Origin: Chloroflexi bacterium GWB2_49_20
GTDB lineage: Bacteria; Chloroflexota; Anaerolineae; Anaerolineales; Villigracilaceae
Length of the DNA stretch: 64,000 bases
Direction: 5' to 3'
Assembly: GCA_001796335.1 (NCBI GenBank)
Contig: MGMF01000005.1
Span: forward strand, 124,001-188,000
Notes under the pieces: model-generated
The model's input: only the letters and a program-made list of their open reading frames with translations
The model's database searches: none
Told to the model about the DNA's origin: nothing
Shown: piece by piece, positions 1 through 9,224 of the stretch
How the letters are laid out: every line of letters starts with the position of its first letter
How positions within the stretch are numbered: the stretch's first letter is position 1
Position numbers and translations under genes: made by a program

Positions 1-2
1 TA

Positions 3-1160
3 AAAGCCATATCAAAGGGAAAGCTTTTTTATAATGAAACCGGCTGTCCCCCACATGCTATGTACCCAGTATTTAAAATTGGTTGGCTTGGGGAGAACCA
101 ATTAGATATTTATCAAAAAACGTCCAAATTTATTTCTGCAAAGGAATATGTTGTTTTTCGCTTAACTGGAGAGTTGATGGTAGACACTTCCGTTGCCTCA
201 GGAAGTGGCCTTCTCAACGTTCATACACTTGATTGGGATCAAAATTCATTAGCAATTGCCGGAATTGGAAGCAATAAGCTTTCAACACTATGCACACCAA
301 TGACTATTATCCCTGAGTTGATTCCCCATATTGCTGACACGATTGGAATTCCTGCGACCACTCCTTTAGTCTTGGGAGCATCGGATGCATTTGCTTCAAG
401 TATTGGTTCAGGTGCTGTAAATTCTTGGCAAGCAACCTGTATGGTGGGGACAAGCGGAGCATTGCGCGTAATCTCCGAATATCCTTGGCTCGATGAAAAG
501 GGCCGTAGCTGGTGCTATTGTATCGAGGAAGGAAGATGGCTTATTGGAGGGGCAATCAATAATGGGGGACTTGCATTTGCTTGGCTTCGTAATTTAGTAA
601 ACAAAAATCTGCCTAATTACGAATTTTCTTTTGATGAACTTATGAACCTGGCCGAAAAGGTAAAACCAGGTGCTAATGACCTTCTTTGTTTGCCTTTCTT
701 TTCTGGCGAACGAAGCCCGAATTGGAATGAGCACGCCCGGGCTGCATTTTATGGCTTGACACTTGAGCATAATTTATCTCATATTAGTAGAGCAATAATT
801 GAAGCGATATGTTTTCGGATTCGAAGTTTACTTGATATTTTGAGCGATTCCCCTATAAAGATTAATCAAGTTAAAGCTTCAGGAGGATTTACAAAATCAA
901 AACTGTGGTTGCAGATAATGTCCGATGTACTTAATAAAGAGCTTATCGTTCCGGCAGTAGGAGAAACATCCTGTCTTGGTACGACTTTCTGGGCATTAAA
1001 AAACCACGGCGTGATTAATAATTATCAAGAATTTGGGGATCTGATTCCGAACGGCAAGATCTTTGAACCTGATAGAATAGAATCAGAAGTCTATCAAGAT
1101 ATTTATCAGAAATATCTCCAACTCTATTCAAAGGTAAGTGATTTGTATAAAAAACCCTAA
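3..1160 (+). CDS. FGGY-family carbohydrate kinase (gluconate/xylulose kinase-like), 5' end outside window
   Basis: The frame is open from base 3, so the N-terminal third of the kinase lies left of the window. A methionine at base 60 is internal, because the residues before it continue the family (NETGCPPHAMYP). Visible family features are the VGTSGALR phosphate-binding region, the GGAINNGG and FFSGERSPNWN segments, and the C-terminal ATP-site motif ASGGFTKSKLW. FGGY kinases phosphorylate a sugar or sugar acid in the cytosol; GntK-like members are closest in feel, but the substrate cannot be read from sequence. It is 14 bp upstream of an RraA-like gene and in the same direction as a transporter, a polyol-type dehydrogenase and KDPG aldolase, which fits sugar-acid catabolism. 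Confidence 0.88.
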   Translation, partial: KAISKGKLFYNETGCPPHAMYPVFKIGWLGENQLDIYQKTSKFISAKEYVVFRLTGELMVDTSVASGSGLLNVHTLDWDQNSLAIAGIGSNKLSTLCTPMTIIPELIPHIADTIGIPATTPLVLGASDAFASSIGSGAVNSWQATCMVGTSGALRVISEYPWLDEKGRSWCYCIEEGRWLIGGAINNGGLAFAWLRNLVNKNLPNYEFSFDELMNLAEKVKPGANDLLCLPFFSGERSPNWNEHARAAFYGLTLEHNLSHISRAIIEAICFRIRSLLDILSDSPIKINQVKASGGFTKSKLWLQIMSDVLNKELIVPAVGETSCLGTTFWALKNHGVINNYQEFGDLIPNGKIFEPDRIESEVYQDIYQKYLQLYSKVSDLYKKP

Positions 1161-1174
1161 GGAGGAATGCGGCT

Positions 1175-1867
1175 ATGAATCAGTTTACATCAAATAAGAG
1201 TGAATTAATCCAAGTTCTACAAAAAATTGATACCCCAACTATCTGTAACGCAATTGAGGCGCTTCGCAACAAGCGGGATCTTGAGGGTTTTTTAGGGATG
1301 GGGATTCGATGTCTACTTCCAAAACTCGGAACGATGGTTGGGTATGCTGTTACCGCGACCGTTGATTCTAGCACGCCAGATATCCCAAAAGACAAGGATG
1401 TATGGTTTGATTGGCCTAAAGCAATGGAGGCTTCTCCAAAACCTTCTATCTTGGTGTTTAAAGATGTTGGTCCACAGCCCCTAAAATCAGCTCATTTTGG
1501 AGAGGTTATGGGAACGATTGCGGTTCGTTTAGGGGCAGTAGGCATTATCACTGATGGTGGGATTCGTGATATTGATGAGCTTTTTGACCTGGGTTTTCAT
1601 TGTTTTGCTGCTGGTTTGGTCCCTTCACATGGAAACCCCAGGATTTTAACTATAAACATTCCTGTCATAATTGATGGTGTTACCATTCATCCAGGTGATT
1701 TACTTCATGGAGATGTAAATGGAGTAACAACAATCCCAGCAGAATTAGCAAGTCGGATTCCGGATGCAGTAGAAAAAATCCGGCAGAGCGAAAAAGAATT
1801 TATGGAATTTGTAAAGGGAACAGAATTCAGTATGGAAGGTTTGTATGAACGGAAGGTTAGCCACTAA
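1175..1867 (+). CDS. RraA-like / 4-hydroxy-4-methyl-2-oxoglutarate aldolase-family protein
   Basis: A 230-residue protein of the RraA/HMG-aldolase family (often mislabelled dimethylmenaquinone methyltransferase). The central GAVGIITDGGIRD segment carries the Arg-Asp pair used for substrate and metal binding, followed by HPGDLLHGDVNGV, equivalent to the usual GDxxGV. Members cleave oxo-acid aldol substrates or bind RNase E; with a kinase and dehydrogenases as neighbours a metabolic role is more likely. The start at 1175 follows a good AAGGAGG-like site 14 bp after the kinase stop, so the two are probably co-transcribed. The exact substrate is unknown. Confidence 0.85.
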   Translation: MNQFTSNKSELIQVLQKIDTPTICNAIEALRNKRDLEGFLGMGIRCLLPKLGTMVGYAVTATVDSSTPDIPKDKDVWFDWPKAMEASPKPSILVFKDVGPQPLKSAHFGEVMGTIAVRLGAVGIITDGGIRDIDELFDLGFHCFAAGLVPSHGNPRILTINIPVIIDGVTIHPGDLLHGDVNGVTTIPAELASRIPDAVEKIRQSEKEFMEFVKGTEFSMEGLYERKVSH

Positions 1868-1875
1868 ATAATAAT

Positions 1876-2026
1876 CAGCAATTCTCACTATGATGATTTC
1901 TCGATCAAGATTCCCAATATTTGAGCCAAAAAGACTTGAATTGAATAAATTACCTATGTGGACGAATATTCAACCGTTTTTTGAAATGCGGGACTAACAC
2001 AGTAATATTCATATTGAGAATTGCTA
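1876..2026. repeat. MITE-like inverted-repeat unit in the rraA-SBP gap
   Basis: The ends of this non-coding unit are inverted copies of each other: AGCAATTCTCA at 1877-1887 and TGAGAATTGCT at 2015-2025, perfect over 11 bp and about 16 of 18 when extended inward. The two arms are about 127 bp apart, so this is more like a short terminal-inverted-repeat element than a terminator. No coding capacity is seen. A clear target duplication is not visible because the flanks are simple AT sequence. Confidence 0.4.
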
Positions 2027-2042
2027 ATAAAAGAAACATGCA

Positions 2043-2078
2043 TTGACAACTAAAAAATAATGTTATACAATGTATTGT
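2043..2078 (+). promoter_or_regulatory. Sigma-70-like promoter with palindrome over the -10
   Basis: TTGACA at 2043-2048 and TACAAT at 2066-2071 are separated by 17 bp, an almost ideal housekeeping promoter. The -10 box is part of an inverted repeat (ACAAT at 2067-2071, ATTGT at 2074-2078), the shape of a GntR/FCD operator. It would drive the binding-protein gene starting at 2241 and the transporter operon behind it. Confidence 0.6.
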
Positions 2079-2187
2079 GCATTATATAATATCTTCTCCT
2101 GATTGAATACTACAATGACAATAATTGCTTCGCACTGTTACCTGCTATTTCAGATAAAGATAGATTCTGTTCTGTAATTAATCGGCC

Positions 2188-2214
2188 AACCGGTTATCAA
2201 TATTTGGTAACCGG
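2188..2214 (+). promoter_or_regulatory. Operator-like palindromes upstream of the binding-protein gene
   Basis: The self-complementary AACCGGTT at 2188-2195 is followed by a matching arm, so that CCGGTTA (2190-2196) pairs with TAACCGG (2208-2214). AACCGGTT resembles the core of LacI-family operators. It lies in the 5' leader between promoter and start codon, so it could be an operator or an mRNA hairpin. No LacI-type gene is in the window. Confidence 0.35.
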
Positions 2215-2240
2215 AAAAGATATTAGAAAAGGAGAATAGA

Positions 2241-3815
2241 ATGAAAAGAGTTTGTCTAAGGATTTTGAGCTTCGTGATCATAGGTTCATTCCTATTGGCA
2301 GGATGCTCACAAGGCGGCGCCACACAAACGGCAACTCAAGCACCTGTTTCAACTGAAGTTGCGACCCAGGCCTCTGTAGCAACCGCAACGGAAAGTAAGG
2401 CGGGCGGTTCTCTGGTAGTCCGAATCCCTGTGGATGTAGGGAATTTGGATACACACACTGATCAGCTTCAAGCCTTTCGTAGCCTAATCCAATGGCAGAT
2501 TTATGAACCGCTGGTGGGTTATGATAAAAATGGCGTTGTTCAGGGAGTATTGGCCTTGTCTTGGGAAAATCCCCAACCAACTGTTTGGAGATTTCATTTG
2601 CGAGAAGGTGTCAAGTTCCAGGATGGTAGCAATTTCAACTCTGATGCTGTGAGATATTCTTTGGAACGGGTGAAAGATCCCAATACTGCTTCGTGGCTTA
2701 TCGGGAGCCTTTCAGATTTGCAAACGATTAGTGTAGTTGACGATTACACCATTGATCTTACTATGACCAAACCTGTCGCTTCGTTCTTGGATAAGTTATC
2801 CGTCATCGGCATAGTACCAGTAGGTTCCGGTGATCAACTGAAAAGTCATCCCGTCGGAACAGGTCCCTTTGAATTCGTAGAATACGTGCCGAATGATCAT
2901 CTTTCTTTAAAGAAAAATCCGAACTACTGGCAGCCTGGCTTACCCTATCTGGATACACTAACATATAAGCCGATCACTGATGGTTCTGTAGCATTAAATG
3001 ATCTGCAAGGCGGCACCATCGATGTCGTTACTTCTATGACTCCTAGCGAAGCTGAAAATGCAAAGACTCTCACAGGTGTGTCCCTTACTATTCAGCCTGC
3101 CACTACGTCACTCGATTTCTTCGAGATCAATCGTAGGAAAACACCTCTAAATGATCCGAAAGTTTTCGCTGCTATCTCTGAGAATTGCTTGAATCGGGAG
3201 CAAGTAGGTTCGCTAGTTTTTAAAGGCTACGGTACGGCAACCAATGTCCCCATTTTACCCAATAGCCCATTCTTCGGTAACATTCCCTATAAATACAATC
3301 CAACAGAAGGCGCGGCCGAACTTGCAGCTCTTGGGTACAAGCCAGGTGATATTAAACTGGAAATAATTTCTTGGGGTGGATATAAGACCCTTGAAGACAT
3401 GGCTGTCATTTTCAAGGAAGGCTTAGCGGAATGCGGTGTCACTGCTACTGTCAACGTCTTAGAGGTTAGTGTTATGCTCGATCGCTATAACAAACATGAC
3501 TTTGATATTGCGACCAATGCCTACGCACCGCCACTGGACCCCGACATTTACTATGATATTATCTGGGGACCGCGCTTGGCTGATGATTATGTCCGGCCTG
3601 ATGCTCAACAACTAATTGCTAACGGTGTTTCTGCTTTGACAACCGATGCACGCAAGCCATTTTATGATCAACTACAACAGTTGGAAGTGACCGATGGACC
3701 CGACTTGCCCGTATGGTTTGAAGCAGGGATTGCTGCACAAACTGATAAAGTAAAAGACGTGGTTATTGATCCCGTTAGTAACTACTACTTTCTTACGACC
3801 TACCTTACAAAATAA
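2241..3815 (+). CDS. Extracellular solute-binding lipoprotein, family 5 (peptide/nickel-type ABC importer)
   Basis: 524 residues. The N-terminus is a lipoprotein signal with Cys22 in the lipobox LAGC, then a Thr/Ala/Gln-rich linker to about residue 52. The mature part is a family-5 (DppA/OppA-like) binding protein, with the typical LSWENPQPTVWRFHLREGV and KNPNYW segments. It delivers ligand at the outer membrane face to the permease pair encoded downstream. Start at 2241 is set by AAAAGGAG at the right distance. Family-5 proteins bind peptides but also sugars and opines; the sugar-acid neighbours suggest a non-peptide ligand. A strong stem-loop separates it from the permease gene. Confidence 0.92.
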   Translation: MKRVCLRILSFVIIGSFLLAGCSQGGATQTATQAPVSTEVATQASVATATESKAGGSLVVRIPVDVGNLDTHTDQLQAFRSLIQWQIYEPLVGYDKNGVVQGVLALSWENPQPTVWRFHLREGVKFQDGSNFNSDAVRYSLERVKDPNTASWLIGSLSDLQTISVVDDYTIDLTMTKPVASFLDKLSVIGIVPVGSGDQLKSHPVGTGPFEFVEYVPNDHLSLKKNPNYWQPGLPYLDTLTYKPITDGSVALNDLQGGTIDVVTSMTPSEAENAKTLTGVSLTIQPATTSLDFFEINRRKTPLNDPKVFAAISENCLNREQVGSLVFKGYGTATNVPILPNSPFFGNIPYKYNPTEGAAELAALGYKPGDIKLEIISWGGYKTLEDMAVIFKEGLAECGVTATVNVLEVSVMLDRYNKHDFDIATNAYAPPLDPDIYYDIIWGPRLADDYVRPDAQQLIANGVSALTTDARKPFYDQLQQLEVTDGPDLPVWFEAGIAAQTDKVKDVVIDPVSNYYFLTTYLTK

Positions 3816-3870
3816 ACAACATAAAAGAACGCTTATACTGGAAATTTGACGCTAAGCAATTCCGTAGTAA

Positions 3871-3911
3871 TATGAAGGAGTAGAGAAATCAACATTTTCT
3901 ACTCCTTCATA
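3871..3911 (+). other. Intercistronic stem-loop after the binding-protein gene
   Basis: A perfect 14-bp stem (3871-3884 with 3898-3911) and a 13-nt loop sit between the binding-protein stop and the first permease. There is no long T-run after it, so it looks like an mRNA-stabilising or attenuating hairpin that lets the binding protein be made in excess, as in other ABC operons. The left arm contains AAGGAG, a Shine-Dalgarno-like string. Confidence 0.6.
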
Positions 3912-3946
3912 CTTATTATGCTTACCAGATTATTGGAGAGTATGTC

Positions 3947-4906
3947 TTGGGAAAATTAATTGTTCAACGGTTAATGCAGTTCATCCCAGTAGTGTTGTTG
4001 AGTACAGTTATCGTTTTTACTATTATTAGACTGGCACCTGGAGATCCTGTTTCCATGCAGTTTGGTACTTATGCATCCGATGCGCGGATGACTGAAGCAG
4101 TCGCTGCATATCGAAAACAGTTAGGATTGGACCAACCGATCGTTATCCAATATTTTTATTGGTTAAAAGAGATAGCAAAGGGTAATTTCGGAAATTCCAT
4201 TCAAAACCAGATTCCAGTTCTAACACTTATAGCAAGAAAGCTACCTTCTACTCTTGAATTAATGGCAGGTGGCCTATTTTTCGGTATTGTTTTGGGGATT
4301 CCCTTGGCCATTATTGCCGCATTGAAACGCGGTTCATTTATAGACTCGTTCGCCTCCATCCTTTCAGTAATAGGACTTGCAGTACCAGGTTTCTGGTTTG
4401 GGATGCTATTAATTTGGATATTTTCGTTAAAATTTAAACTCTTACCTTCCTCCGGATTTATCCCGTTTTCTGAAAATCCCGTACAGAATATAAAATTTCT
4501 GATTATGCCGGCTCTTACCTTGGGTGTTTACGAATTAGCCGTAGTAACACGATTTCTAAGGGCTGAGATTATCGATGTATTAAGATCTGATTATGTTAGA
4601 ACTGCACGGGCAAAAGGAGTGACTGAGAAAAAAGTTATCCTACGGCATGTATTAAAGAACTCAATGATTCCCCTTGTCACCGTTATTGCTCTAGAAATAG
4701 GTTACTTATTAGGAGGTGTAGTTGTTATTGAGCAGGTCTTCAGTTGGTCTGGGATGGGATGGCTTATTGTACAAGCCATTGGTAATCGTGACTTACCAAT
4801 TATCCAGGCCATCGTTGTTCTAATTGCGATTGGATATTCATTTGCAAATTTGCTTGCCGATATAATTTATGGCTACTTGGATCCCCGTATTCGAGAGAAT
4901 AATTAG
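3947..4906 (+). CDS. ABC transporter permease, DppB/OppB type
   Basis: 319 residues, an inner-membrane permease with an N-terminal helix (RLMQFIPVVLLSTVIVF), the family sequence RLAPGDPV, about six transmembrane segments and the cytoplasmic EAA loop (DYVRTARAKGVTEKKV) that contacts the ATPases. It starts with TTG at 3947, supported by GGAGAG six bases upstream; no better ATG exists. It pairs with the DppC-type gene at 5220, from which it is separated by an unusually long 313-bp gap. Confidence 0.92.
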   Translation: MGKLIVQRLMQFIPVVLLSTVIVFTIIRLAPGDPVSMQFGTYASDARMTEAVAAYRKQLGLDQPIVIQYFYWLKEIAKGNFGNSIQNQIPVLTLIARKLPSTLELMAGGLFFGIVLGIPLAIIAALKRGSFIDSFASILSVIGLAVPGFWFGMLLIWIFSLKFKLLPSSGFIPFSENPVQNIKFLIMPALTLGVYELAVVTRFLRAEIIDVLRSDYVRTARAKGVTEKKVILRHVLKNSMIPLVTVIALEIGYLLGGVVVIEQVFSWSGMGWLIVQAIGNRDLPIIQAIVVLIAIGYSFANLLADIIYGYLDPRIRENN

Positions 4907-5219
4907 CCCACATCTGAAGAATATCATGAAAAGATTAATCTAAAAGGAACTTTCCATCTGCTTTACATTCTCTTCTATCGCATGCTTGAGAATATCTAAT
5001 ATCTATATTTCGGACAGCACACAATATGATACTTTCACCCGTAAATAGTATGTGAGCCTCTCGACTAGTTTAGGCATGATCAGCCACCTTCTGGTCGATT
5101 GCTTGCTTACCAGGAAGACTCATCATCGCCGCATTTTCAATGACTACTCACGGTAGACCCTTTCTCTCTGCCCACTTTCTATAGGAATGATTTAATAAAG
5201 ATAATTAAGAAAAGGACCT
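4907..5219. other. Long gap between two permease genes that normally abut
   Basis: Nothing coding is recognisable here. There is no clear terminator or strong promoter, only AT-rich sequence ending in an AAAGGA ribosome site for the next gene. DppB- and DppC-type genes are usually within 20 bp of each other, so a lost small gene or an inserted fragment is possible, but I could not identify one. Confidence 0.4.
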
Positions 5220-6113
5220 ATGAATCAGTCAAATGAGATAGTTTCTGAAATTTTAGAAGAAAAAATCATCCGTCTTTCGGTTGGTAGGAAAATCTTCAAT
5301 AGAGCTCTAAGAAACCATACATTTTTATTCGGGCTATTGATAATTATTTTATTTGCGCTTTTGGCAGCATTTCCAGAATATATAGCGCCTCATGAACCGA
5401 CGACTATCCTAAGCGACTCAGGCATTCAACCTCAATCAACTAAGTATCCATTAGGTCTTGATAATCTTGGTAGGGATGTTCTAAGCCGAGTGGTTTATGG
5501 AGCTCGAGCTTCTTTTATTGTCTCATTTGGATCGGTTACTATAGCTTTATTAATAGGCGTTTCTTTAGGTTTAATTAGCGGCTATGTGGGAGGAATAGTT
5601 GATATTGTTATTTGTCGAATCTTGGATGCTATTTTGGCATTCCCAATCCTCCTGTTTGCAATCCTGACCTTAGCTTTATTGGGTGGAAGTTATACGAATC
5701 TTATCCTCACAATTGGGCTAATCTATATGCCATATTTTGCGCGGTTGGCTCGAGGAAGCACACTTTCGATCGCTAAAAAAGAATATGTTGAGTCCAGCCG
5801 GGCAGTTGGCAGTTCAACCTGGCGAATTGTTACACGTACAATTCTTCCTAATATTATAGTTCCTATAACGGTTCAATCATCTTTAGCATTAGGTGTATCT
5901 ATGCTTATTGAAGCCAATCTCAGTTTTCTTGGCCTTGGTGTACAGCCTCCCACGCCTTCATGGGGCAGAATGATTCTAGAATCGGCGTTATATATTCGTC
6001 AGAATCTATTATTTATGCTTACGCCTGGATTATGTATTTTCATAACCATACTTGCTTATAATTTAGTCGGAGACGGTCTGCGGGATATCCTAGACCCTAA
6101 ATTGATGGATTAA
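5220..6113 (+). CDS. ABC transporter permease, DppC/OppC type
   Basis: 297 residues. The protein has an N-terminal cytoplasmic stretch, one helix, the periplasmic loop with LGLDNLGRDVLSRVVYGAR (the DppC hallmark), then five helices and the EAA loop (EYVESSRAVGSSTWRIV). The C-terminus shows NLSFLGLGVQPPTPSWGRM, typical of this subunit. It forms the inner-membrane heterodimer with the DppB-type protein. The ATG at 5220 follows AAAAGGA. Confidence 0.92.
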   Translation: MNQSNEIVSEILEEKIIRLSVGRKIFNRALRNHTFLFGLLIIILFALLAAFPEYIAPHEPTTILSDSGIQPQSTKYPLGLDNLGRDVLSRVVYGARASFIVSFGSVTIALLIGVSLGLISGYVGGIVDIVICRILDAILAFPILLFAILTLALLGGSYTNLILTIGLIYMPYFARLARGSTLSIAKKEYVESSRAVGSSTWRIVTRTILPNIIVPITVQSSLALGVSMLIEANLSFLGLGVQPPTPSWGRMILESALYIRQNLLFMLTPGLCIFITILAYNLVGDGLRDILDPKLMD

Positions 6114-6141
6114 AGCGACCATTTAATTTCTGGAGAAAAAT

Positions 6142-6984
6142 ATGATGAAGATATCAATCACTCTCAAAAACCTTGTGTTATTGATTTTCATTCCAACCAT
6201 TTTATTGATGATTACGGCATGTGGAGACAGTTCAACCAGTCAGACAACTATTACAGCAACTCCACCTCAGATTAATAAAATTCGCGTGGCTGTTTCGCCA
6301 GATTGGTATCCTTGGGAATATATAGATCCTATAACAAATGAATTAACGGGCTTTGATGTAAATTTGATGAAAACAATTGGTAGAGATGGAAATTTTGAAG
6401 TTGAATTTGTCCAAGTTCCTTTTGATGAAATTTTTGATGGCCTAGGAACAACTTATGACGTTGCGATTTCTGCAATCCAGGTTACACCAGATCGAGAGAA
6501 TAAAGTTCTATTTTCACAAGATTACCAAAATATCGGCGAAGTGCTAGTAGTACCATATTGGAATCGCGCGATTTGGGGTTTAAATGATGTTGCTGGTAAA
6601 AAGGCTGCTGCATTAAAGAATTCAATTGGTGCCAGAAATGTGCAATCGGTTGATCCCAGTGCTTTAGTGGAATATGATAATAACGATCAAATGTTTTCAG
6701 ACCTTCTCGCTGCAGATCGCAAAATTGATATTGTTATCACTGATTATTTAACAGCAGTTAGCTATACTGCTCGGAAACCTGGTAGTGTACGAATAACTGC
6801 GCCAATTACAACTGAAAATCTGGCAGTGGCGATCAGCAAAAATCGAAAAGACATCAAATCAGTTCTTGACTATTACTTTGCCCTTGAGGTAAAAAATTAT
6901 GTGGTTAAAGAATTGATTCAAAAATATTTGGCGATTCCACCCGAGCAAAGTCCTTCTAATTTAAATCTCAACGGCAGCAGGTAG
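6142..6984 (+). CDS. Solute-binding lipoprotein, family 3 (amino-acid type)
   Basis: 280 residues. A hydrophobic signal ends in the lipobox ITAC with Cys27. The mature domain has the family-3 pattern: IRVAVSPDWYPWEY near the start, GFDVNLM, then VAISAIQVTPDRENKVLFSQ and TDYLTAV. Such proteins bind polar amino acids or related small solutes. It sits between the DppC-type permease and the two Opp-type ATPases and is co-directional with short gaps, so it probably belongs to the operon although its family usually works with a different permease type. It may widen ligand range or serve as a sensor. Confidence 0.88.
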   Translation: MMKISITLKNLVLLIFIPTILLMITACGDSSTSQTTITATPPQINKIRVAVSPDWYPWEYIDPITNELTGFDVNLMKTIGRDGNFEVEFVQVPFDEIFDGLGTTYDVAISAIQVTPDRENKVLFSQDYQNIGEVLVVPYWNRAIWGLNDVAGKKAAALKNSIGARNVQSVDPSALVEYDNNDQMFSDLLAADRKIDIVITDYLTAVSYTARKPGSVRITAPITTENLAVAISKNRKDIKSVLDYYFALEVKNYVVKELIQKYLAIPPEQSPSNLNLNGSR

Positions 6985-7052
6985 ATGTTGAGGAATATAT
7001 TATTCCTTACCGCATCTCTTACGATTAACAATTTGCTCAGGAGTTACTTAGC

Positions 7053-8012
7053 ATGCTTTTAGATGTCAAAGGATTAAAGACGGAGTTTGTAACAGCTGAT
7101 GGTATCGTGAATGCTGTCAATGGAATTTCTTATTCCCTAGATGAAGGATGTACTCTGGGAATAGTAGGGGAAAGTGGCTGCGGCAAGAGCGTAAGCGTTC
7201 TTTCAATATTGCGGTTACTTCCTAAATCTATAGCGAGAGTTTCCGGAGAGGCGCTTTTTAACAGTAGGAATTTATTTACTTTGTCAAATAGCGAGCTTAC
7301 TGAAATTCGTGGGAATAAAATCGCAATGATTTTCCAAGATCCAATGACCTGTCTAAACCCGGTGCTCACAATAGGTGATCAGATCAGTGAAGCTATTGAA
7401 ACCCATCTGAATCTATCAAAAACAGACGCCAAAATACGTGCAATTGAAATGTTGCAAATGGTTGGAATTCCATCGGCCGAAAAGCGATTTAACGATTATC
7501 CGCATAAATTCTCGGGTGGTATGCGTCAACGAGTGATGATTGCTATGGCATTAAGTTGTAAACCATCTTTATTAATTGCAGATGAACCTACAACAGCTTT
7601 GGATGTTACCATTCAATCACAAATCGTCGAGCTTGTGAAACGTTTACGAGATGAACTCGGCATGGCTATCATTTGGATTACTCATGATTTGGCAGTAATT
7701 GCTGGTTTGGCCGATAAGATTGTCGTTATGTACGCAGGTTTTATAGTAGAAGAAGCGGATGTAGATACTCTTTATGAAAATCCAAAACACCCATACACCA
7801 TTGGACTATTGAATGCACTCCCTCGTGTTGATGGGAAAAGGGGTACTAGGTTAACCTCCATTGATGGGTTTCCTCCAGATTTAATCAAGCTACCTTTAGG
7901 CTGTCCATTTTATAAACGTTGCAGCTACCATCAACCCCAATGTTTTGAAGAACGCCCAATACTCCGTGAGTACAGTAGTACACATAAAGTTGCTTGTTGG
8001 GTAAATTTATAA
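7053..8012 (+). CDS. ABC transporter ATPase, OppD/DppD type
   Basis: 319 residues. Walker A GESGCGKS (39-46), Q-loop FQDPMTCLNP, signature FSGGMRQR, Walker [13 protein letters not shown] and the H-loop ITHD are all intact. The C-terminal extension keeps the Cys-rich oligopeptide-transporter tail (CPFYKRC...C...VACW), which in characterised OppD proteins can hold a 4Fe-4S cluster. It energises the importer with the OppF-type protein encoded 23 bp downstream. Confidence 0.93.
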   Translation: MLLDVKGLKTEFVTADGIVNAVNGISYSLDEGCTLGIVGESGCGKSVSVLSILRLLPKSIARVSGEALFNSRNLFTLSNSELTEIRGNKIAMIFQDPMTCLNPVLTIGDQISEAIETHLNLSKTDAKIRAIEMLQMVGIPSAEKRFNDYPHKFSGGMRQRVMIAMALSCKPSLLIADEPTTALDVTIQSQIVELVKRLRDELGMAIIWITHDLAVIAGLADKIVVMYAGFIVEEADVDTLYENPKHPYTIGLLNALPRVDGKRGTRLTSIDGFPPDLIKLPLGCPFYKRCSYHQPQCFEERPILREYSSTHKVACWVNL

Positions 8013-8035
8013 CTAGGTATTCAGGATAATCATGC

Positions 8036-9019
8036 ATGGAATCGAATAATAAGTTAATTGATATCAAGAATCTTCAAGTATATTTCCCGATCAATGAAGG
8101 TATTCTGATTCAAAGACACCGCGGGGATTGCAAAGCAGTCGATGATATCAGTTTCAATATCTCTAAAGGTGAGACACTCGGTTTGGTAGGAGAATCCGGT
8201 TGTGGAAAGTCGACGACTGGGAGAGCTATTCTGCAACTGATCAGGCCAACTGCTGGCCATGTATATTTCAAAGGAGAGGACTTAACTAAATCAAATAATA
8301 AAGAATTACGCAAGAAGCGAAGGGAGATGCAGATTGTGTTTCAGGATCCATATGCATCTTTGAATCCTCGTGCTAGTATCGGTGAGATTCTATCGGAACC
8401 GATAGAAGTACATAAGATTTGCAAATCGAAATCTGAAAAAAACGAATATATCAAAGAATTAATGAGTATGGTGGGATTAGCTCCAGGGTTCATAGCACGT
8501 TATCCGCATGAGTTTTCTGGCGGGCAAAGACAACGCATTGTAATTGCTCGGGCATTAGCAGTCAAACCAGAATTCATCGTATGTGACGAACCCGTGTCTG
8601 CTTTAGATGTCTCTATTCAGGCACAAATCATTAATCTGCTATGTGATTTACAAAGTAAGTTTTTCCTCACCTATTTATTTATTGCTCACGATCTAAGTGT
8701 TGTTCGCCACATGAGTAACCGCATAGCAGTTATGTATCTGGGTAAGCTTGTGGAGATCGCAGATGATGAAGAACTATATCATCATGCACAACATCCTTAC
8801 AGTCTGGCCCTACTTAGTTCTGTTCCGTTAGCCAACCCTAAGGAAGAAAAACTTCGAAAACGTATAGTTCTAGAGGGCGATGTCCCATCACCGACCAATC
8901 CACCAATCGGGTGTCGCTTTTCGACTCGTTGCTGGCGTGTTACTGATATTTGTCGAGAAGTTTCCCCGGAATTAAAGGATATTGGAGGAGGACATTTCGT
9001 AGCCTGCTATCACTTATGA
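8036..9019 (+). CDS. ABC transporter ATPase, OppF/DppF type
   Basis: 327 residues. GESGCGKST Walker A, FQDPYASLNPR Q-loop region, signature FSGGQRQRI, Walker B FIVCDEPVSALD and the C-terminal oligopeptide domain with paired cysteines (GCRFSTRCW, VACYHL) identify the OppF partner. It is the last transporter gene of the first operon; a 205-bp gap follows before the dehydrogenase gene. Confidence 0.93.
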   Translation: MESNNKLIDIKNLQVYFPINEGILIQRHRGDCKAVDDISFNISKGETLGLVGESGCGKSTTGRAILQLIRPTAGHVYFKGEDLTKSNNKELRKKRREMQIVFQDPYASLNPRASIGEILSEPIEVHKICKSKSEKNEYIKELMSMVGLAPGFIARYPHEFSGGQRQRIVIARALAVKPEFIVCDEPVSALDVSIQAQIINLLCDLQSKFFLTYLFIAHDLSVVRHMSNRIAVMYLGKLVEIADDEELYHHAQHPYSLALLSSVPLANPKEEKLRKRIVLEGDVPSPTNPPIGCRFSTRCWRVTDICREVSPELKDIGGGHFVACYHL

Positions 9020-9224
9020 CTATTCATTTTGAGTTTTACTTCATCTGCAAAATTCTAATTGTCTTGGAATAAAGGAGGAGCGCCAGAATCTTTTCATTCT
9101 TATTAATCGCCAAAATACGGTTTGCTAGCGAGCGTATTATGAAAAAATTGTGATTACTTCCTGCTAGTTTTTCAACACTGCCACAGTTATATAAATTAAC
9201 AATAATGAAAGTGAGCTTTATACT

